A stretch of 64,000 nucleotides of DNA, taken from the NCBI GenBank assembly GCA_002778785.1, contig PEZS01000011.1, forward strand, positions 124,001 through 188,000. Direction: 5' to 3'. This document shows positions 60,329-64,000 of this stretch, piece by piece. The notes under the pieces were generated by a model. The model was not told the DNA's origin. It did no database searches and was given only the letters and a program-made list of their open reading frames with translations. The translations under genes were made by a program, and so were the position numbers. This stretch comes from Bdellovibrionales bacterium CG10_big_fil_rev_8_21_14_0_10_45_34. GTDB taxonomy: Bacteria; Bdellovibrionota; Bdellovibrionia; Bdellovibrionales; 1-14-0-10-45-34. The stretch's first letter is position 1, and every line of letters starts with the position of its first letter.

Positions 60329-61645
60329 ATGCGATTCCTATTAGGGCCGGTTGCCAATTCTTCCAAACAATTGCCCAAACGTTTAACGAAATGCAAACAA
60401 CCCGTAGTCATAGCAATTTTAGGCATCTGCATGTGCCAAGCCTTTTTGGTGGGGGAACTGATAGTCCAAGCAAGTAATGCCAATGCTGAAAAATTTTTCG
60501 AAAATGAAATGAGCTATAGCAACCTTCAACAAAAACTCTTGCAAGACAATGAGTTAACGAGTGTCGAGGCGTTCTTAGATTTTTTGCCTGAAAGCTATAA
60601 AGAAAATCCTATTATCATCGGAGACTCAAAGAGCATTCAATACGCAACCCCTACAAGTCCGCGTATCTTGCTCCCCAATGCCGACGCGAGCATTGTTTTT
60701 ACGTTCAATGGCTCAGAAGAACATAGCGGAGGCTCAACAGTAGAAGCTTACGAATTTGATCGTATAAAAAGACGCTTTAATTTTTTTGCTATCGACTTTT
60801 CTTCGGGAAAAGGCGTACTGTCACAGAAGAATCCCGCCCTCTGTTTGGGTTGCCACGCGCCCGATCCGAGGCCCAACTGGGAACACTATCCCAACTGGAA
60901 GGGAGTCTACGGCGATCGCGACGACTATCTAAAGTTTGAAGACAAATCGAAGAGTCTTTCTGAATTGGATTTTTCTAAATGGCTTCAGGATGCAGGTAAG
61001 CACCCAAGATATTCCTTTCTAAAGCTCCCTATAGTTAATTTTATGCTTCCCGGCGGCAAAACTTTTGTTGTGAATTTTAACCTGCCGACGCTGCTCGAAA
61101 AGCCATTTGATCTCTTTCTCGATGCTAAGTACATTCAGTTTGAAGAAAGGATCAACTCCGACTTCACTCAGAAGGTTGTTGAACTAAACGCATTAAGACT
61201 CGTCAGAATCATCGAAGAGCACGGAAATGATGATCAAACCGCAGACGAAGTCCTCGATTTTTTACTCAACGTTGTTAGCTCTGAAGAAATTCTTTCAGGT
61301 GAAAAGACTTGGCAAAGCGAAGTGCCTATAAGCCTTATCAAAAAACTGAAGCCCAATCGTTCGCCAAACTATTATCAGGACCGATTTGACAATCATGCCA
61401 GCGGCAAAGGTGATATCTCCTTCGAAGAAGACCGACGCACCATGCCCGCACTCATGATGGCCCTCGACCTAATAGGGTACAGTGATGATCGATGGGCAAC
61501 TGGATTTATTATCGGACATAGGTGGGGGTACCGAATGACTACGCCTTTGTTCTTCTCCACGGCTGTTTTGAGAAAAGCCATTCTAGATTCGAGCTCTAAG
61601 CGTTATCAAGCGCCTGATTCGCAAGTTCATCAGCCCGGTGATTGA
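60329..61645 (+). CDS. Secreted single-heme (CxxCH) protein of unknown function
   Basis: 438 residues with an N-terminal signal or anchor (VVIAILGICMCQAFLVGELIVQAS; about residues 26-49). It bears one c-type heme motif, CLGCH, in LSQKNPALCLGCHAPDPRPNWEHYPNWKGVYG, so a periplasmic heme is expected. The axial Met or second His cannot be fixed. The rest is mixed alpha/beta with no recognised domain. GGGGGG lies upstream of the ATG. Its last 50 bp overlap the RNase HI gene on the opposite strand. Confidence 0.7.
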   Translation: MRFLLGPVANSSKQLPKRLTKCKQPVVIAILGICMCQAFLVGELIVQASNANAEKFFENEMSYSNLQQKLLQDNELTSVEAFLDFLPESYKENPIIIGDSKSIQYATPTSPRILLPNADASIVFTFNGSEEHSGGSTVEAYEFDRIKRRFNFFAIDFSSGKGVLSQKNPALCLGCHAPDPRPNWEHYPNWKGVYGDRDDYLKFEDKSKSLSELDFSKWLQDAGKHPRYSFLKLPIVNFMLPGGKTFVVNFNLPTLLEKPFDLFLDAKYIQFEERINSDFTQKVVELNALRLVRIIEEHGNDDQTADEVLDFLLNVVSSEEILSGEKTWQSEVPISLIKKLKPNRSPNYYQDRFDNHASGKGDISFEEDRRTMPALMMALDLIGYSDDRWATGFIIGHRWGYRMTTPLFFSTAVLRKAILDSSSKRYQAPDSQVHQPGD

Positions 61646-61997
61646 ACTCTCGCCTAACATGTTCGATTCGAAAGTTTTCGAATCGACCACTGAGAACTCG
61701 CACTTGATTGAAGAGTGGTCTTATTACTTCTGACTTTACTTTGTATTGGCCGACAACTTGTCTTACCAACAACTCAGAGTCCGTCTTAACTGTAACGCCT
61801 TTAAACCCTTTTTCGAGTGCCAAAGTAAGTGCTCTTATTACCGCTGTGTACTCTGCATAATTATTTGTCTGATTGCCAATGACTTCGCCGTGCTCAAAAA
61901 CTGTATCGCCATCTTCAGAGTAAAACACAATTCCTACTGAGGCTGGCCCGGGGTTTCCCCTGCTGGCACCATCTGTATGTATAACGACGGATTGCAT
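61596..61997 (-). CDS. RNase HI-family ribonuclease
   Basis: Degrades RNA in RNA-DNA hybrids or a related substrate. Catalytic residues D9 (HTDGASRGNPGP), E49 (NNYAEYTAV), D73 (KTDSELLVRQ) and D123 (HRADELAN) are present. 133 residues is the compact YpdQ/archaeal-type form without the long basic protrusion of E. coli RnhA. The coding end overlaps the convergent gene by 50 bp, and both end-regions look needed for their folds. Confidence 0.9.
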   Translation of the reverse strand: MQSVVIHTDGASRGNPGPASVGIVFYSEDGDTVFEHGEVIGNQTNNYAEYTAVIRALTLALEKGFKGVTVKTDSELLVRQVVGQYKVKSEVIRPLFNQVRVLSGRFENFRIEHVRREFNHRADELANQALDNA

Positions 61998-62047
61998 CTG
62001 ATTAACTTACTCCAGTGGGACTATAATCCGAAACAATGAACACAGCG

Positions 62048-62959
62048 TTATCTAGACTCTAAGGAAACAGGCTCAAGTCCCCATGCCTTAGACTCGTCGG
62101 CCCACAAATCCAAGACTTTCTTTTTGACTTCAAGATTGATCGCTTCATTCAAACTGCGATCAACTTTTTTGAAATCTGACGACTCGTCAGAGATGCTGAG
62201 TTTATTCGCCATCTCTTGAGTCCAGACGCAGGCACCCAAAGAAGATGTGTTCCATGCTAAATGTTTCACAAATTCCAACGAAAGCCACCAAACAGATGAA
62301 CCAAGCGTTGTGGTCAAATTAGAAACGAAGCCTTCAAACAATTCAAAGTTTAGCTCATGATAAGCAGACTCGGCCTGCGTTGACGGATAATCTATCCTCC
62401 AAATAGGAGGCCCTCTAAGCACTCGAAACGTTTTTGCTCCTGGAACCTCCAGCGCAACTTCAATGAAACCTGCACGACAATTCGCTCCGCAATAGCCCAC
62501 GAGGAGCTTCTGATAAAAACCACGGGAGCCAGATCCTGTGAGTTTAAAGTTGCGGTTAAAAGACTTATCAAATCTCGACTTCAACTTACTTTCAATTTCG
62601 TGAATGCTGATTATCCTAGGCTTATCAATATTTTGGCTGATCTCTGACCAATAAAACCAATTTGAATTTTTCTGTGATTCTGAAAGCGTTAACATTTCTT
62701 TCTTGGCAAGTTCATAAGCGACTGCTGATTTTCGAATCAACTGTTCATAAAGAAAATCATCTTTCGACTGTTTCAAACGGTAAGGAACAAAGCCTTTTAT
62801 ATGCGCCCTCCAAGTCTCATCATTCTCGGGCTTAACCAAGAACTGAACAGCCTTTTCAAAACGTGATAAGCAGCCACTAGTTTGTGAGTCGGCAAATGAA
62901 GACTGAGAGACCAACATGCTCAGAGTAAGAATCATGTTTATGCAAAATGCTTTTTTCAT
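62048..62959 (-). CDS. Secreted protein of unknown function
   Basis: 303 residues with signal peptide MKKAFCINMILTLSMLVSQSSFA. The mature domain has two Cys pairs (GYCGANCRAG; SGCLSRFEKA and SLGACVW) and aromatic-rich segments (NSNWFYWSEISQNI, SSVWWLSLEFVKHLAW). No domain recognised. ATG 62959 follows GAAGG closely; the longer ATG 62977 overlaps the stop of the L,D-transpeptidase gene by 8 bp and lacks a ribosome site. The overlap suggests coupled expression with the upstream gene and hence a possible envelope role. Confidence 0.65.
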   Translation of the reverse strand: MKKAFCINMILTLSMLVSQSSFADSQTSGCLSRFEKAVQFLVKPENDETWRAHIKGFVPYRLKQSKDDFLYEQLIRKSAVAYELAKKEMLTLSESQKNSNWFYWSEISQNIDKPRIISIHEIESKLKSRFDKSFNRNFKLTGSGSRGFYQKLLVGYCGANCRAGFIEVALEVPGAKTFRVLRGPPIWRIDYPSTQAESAYHELNFELFEGFVSNLTTTLGSSVWWLSLEFVKHLAWNTSSLGACVWTQEMANKLSISDESSDFKKVDRSLNEAINLEVKKKVLDLWADESKAWGLEPVSLESR

Positions 62960-62969
62960 CTGCCTTCGT

Positions 62970-63953
62970 TTAATCATCTTGATTCACGATAATCAACAAC
63001 ACCTGCACACCCAGTTCCATAATGGGATTACCTGCGCCGTCGACATCCACTTGACCAACGACATTTGTTGCGCCGTTTTTAAAAGAAGAAAACTTTGGTA
63101 CCATCTTGCCCTTATAATTCTCAGTAATATTTTTGAAGAGTTCCTTCACATTTTCGAGCCCGATCCTAATACAGCCGTGGCTAGCCTGTCTCCCTAACTT
63201 GCCTTCGGCGACAACACCCTTCGGAACTCGATGCAGTGCCACTCCGGTACCCAAAACCCCACCGCCGCTTGTTTCGTAGAAGTATTTTAAGAACATCGCG
63301 TAGGGCATCTCGGCTTCATACTTTTTTGAAGTGTAATCCTTATACATTCTTTTTTGATCCAACTGAAAAACACCGCTTGGAGTATCGTACTGTTTTGCTA
63401 TTCCGGTTGAAACAAAAAACGAGTGCTCACGAACCCAAAAGTCGTTAGAACTTCCTTCGAGTGCGTTTAGGCCAGATCCCAGTTCGTCGATTGAAAGTCG
63501 TCTATAGATCCTCATTACCTGGGCCGTTTGACCTTCTTTAGCTTTGTTCACCCACATCACAACTGGGAAATAACTGATCGTTTCGGCTAGGCTCTCGGTC
63601 GAAACACGTAGATCTATTTGTTCATCAAGAATTATGTCTCCACCTGTGTACCAGGGCACCCGACTTTCTGCAATTTGGGTTCTTCGAGGATCATTGTATT
63701 TGAGAGTAGACTCACTCAAGATATTAGAACCGCCGCCAACATTTGCTGCGCCAGTAGCCGCTGCGCTTTCGCCCGCGTCAAGCTCATCACCCGCAGGCGA
63801 ACCAACTGTATCTTCATTAGCAAACTCTCTTTCAAAATATTCGCCGATTTCATCTTTGCCGAATTCTTCAAGGGCTGATGCATGACCTGCTGAAGTGAAC
63901 AAGTAAGCAAAGCAAACCACAAGAGCTGTAGCTAGCAAGCCACGAGCAACCAA
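62970..63953 (-). CDS. L,D-transpeptidase (YkuD domain), 5' end uncertain
   Basis: Cross-links peptidoglycan via 3-3 bridges or attaches protein to it. The YkuD catalytic motif is ASHGCIRIGLENVKEL with the nucleophilic Cys, preceded by GTGVALHRVP. The N-terminal part has a signal peptide (GLLATALVVCFAYLFTSAGHA) and an acidic Gly/Ala linker. 327 residues from TTG 63953; the frame stays open to the window edge with no better start, so the gene may begin outside. The next gene overlaps it. Confidence 0.85.
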   Translation of the reverse strand: MVARGLLATALVVCFAYLFTSAGHASALEEFGKDEIGEYFEREFANEDTVGSPAGDELDAGESAAATGAANVGGGSNILSESTLKYNDPRRTQIAESRVPWYTGGDIILDEQIDLRVSTESLAETISYFPVVMWVNKAKEGQTAQVMRIYRRLSIDELGSGLNALEGSSNDFWVREHSFFVSTGIAKQYDTPSGVFQLDQKRMYKDYTSKKYEAEMPYAMFLKYFYETSGGGVLGTGVALHRVPKGVVAEGKLGRQASHGCIRIGLENVKELFKNITENYKGKMVPKFSSFKNGATNVVGQVDVDGAGNPIMELGVQVLLIIVNQDD

Positions 63954-64000
63954 AGGACAGATAAACTCGGTGGTCTGCTTTTGTAGATGAAGAAGAGTTT

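Noticed and set aside
1-64000. tRNA genes, 4.5S RNA, tmRNA
   Set aside because: No GTTCGAATC-type T-loop with acceptor pairing and no SRP core motif was seen by eye in the gaps. A tRNAscan-SE and Infernal run would settle it.

Overview
The window is 64 kb of gene-dense chromosome from a Gram-negative bacterium. Evidence is the TolC/RND export genes, lipoproteins with lipoboxes, a beta-barrel-like outer membrane protein, a Tat system and an L,D-transpeptidase. Several large Ser/Thr/Gly-rich secreted lipoproteins, an orphan ThiBPQ-type importer, a leucine-catabolism cluster and many Bdellovibrio-like protein sequences suggest the Bdellovibrionota/Oligoflexia. That placement is an inference from protein recognition, not from a search. 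I found no tRNA, rRNA operon, CRISPR array or prophage. The one RNA gene I am sure of is RNase P RNA.

Layout. 1-10.9 kb: 3' part of alaS, a TolC-RND pair without an adaptor gene, a REP-type transposase gene bracketed by inverted repeats, a CCA-adding enzyme and an agmatinase-family gene. 11-19.8 kb: mutY fused in frame to a lipoprotein-like sequence, a DEAD-box helicase, a flavin reductase, an esterase, pcnB and tatA, ending in a strongly structured 78-bp repeat pair. 19.8-28.3 kb (minus): split transketolase, a lipoprotein, a beta-barrel protein, and a probable operon ferredoxin-nth-DoxX-thiB-thiP-thiQ. 28.5-39.4 kb: GNAT enzyme, lipoprotein, ElbB, enoyl-CoA hydratase, PilZ regulator, alpha/beta hydrolase, citrate synthase, a SpoIIE-type phosphatase and uncharacterised proteins. 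39.4-44.3 kb: a CDF metal exporter, a second Y1 transposase-like gene and tatB-tatC. 44.5-49.1 kb: a 1507-residue beta-helix lipoprotein. 49.1-54.6 kb (minus): a leucine-degradation operon (MCC beta, methylglutaconyl-CoA hydratase, MCC alpha split into two genes, HMG-CoA lyase). 54.6-64 kb: pseudouridine synthase, lipoprotein, methyltransferase, rnpB, a CxxCH protein, RNase HI and an L,D-transpeptidase.

Working together: the liu operon feeds leucine carbon to acetyl-CoA and acetoacetate, next to citrate synthase elsewhere in the window. The two Tat loci (tatA alone; tatB-tatC) together form one export machine. PcnB, the DEAD helicase, RNase HI and RNase P are RNA-metabolism genes, while MutY and Nth are base-excision repair enzymes.

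The most unusual signals are at DNA scale: (1) the MutY-lipoprotein fusion with no conventional internal start; (2) the 78-bp repeat pair, the second copy inside 33-bp inverted arms; (3) a transposase gene whose 21-bp inverted repeats abut the stop codons of both neighbours; (4) repeated decayed duplications at gene 3' ends; (5) an orphan intrinsic terminator in a 380-bp leader-like gap.
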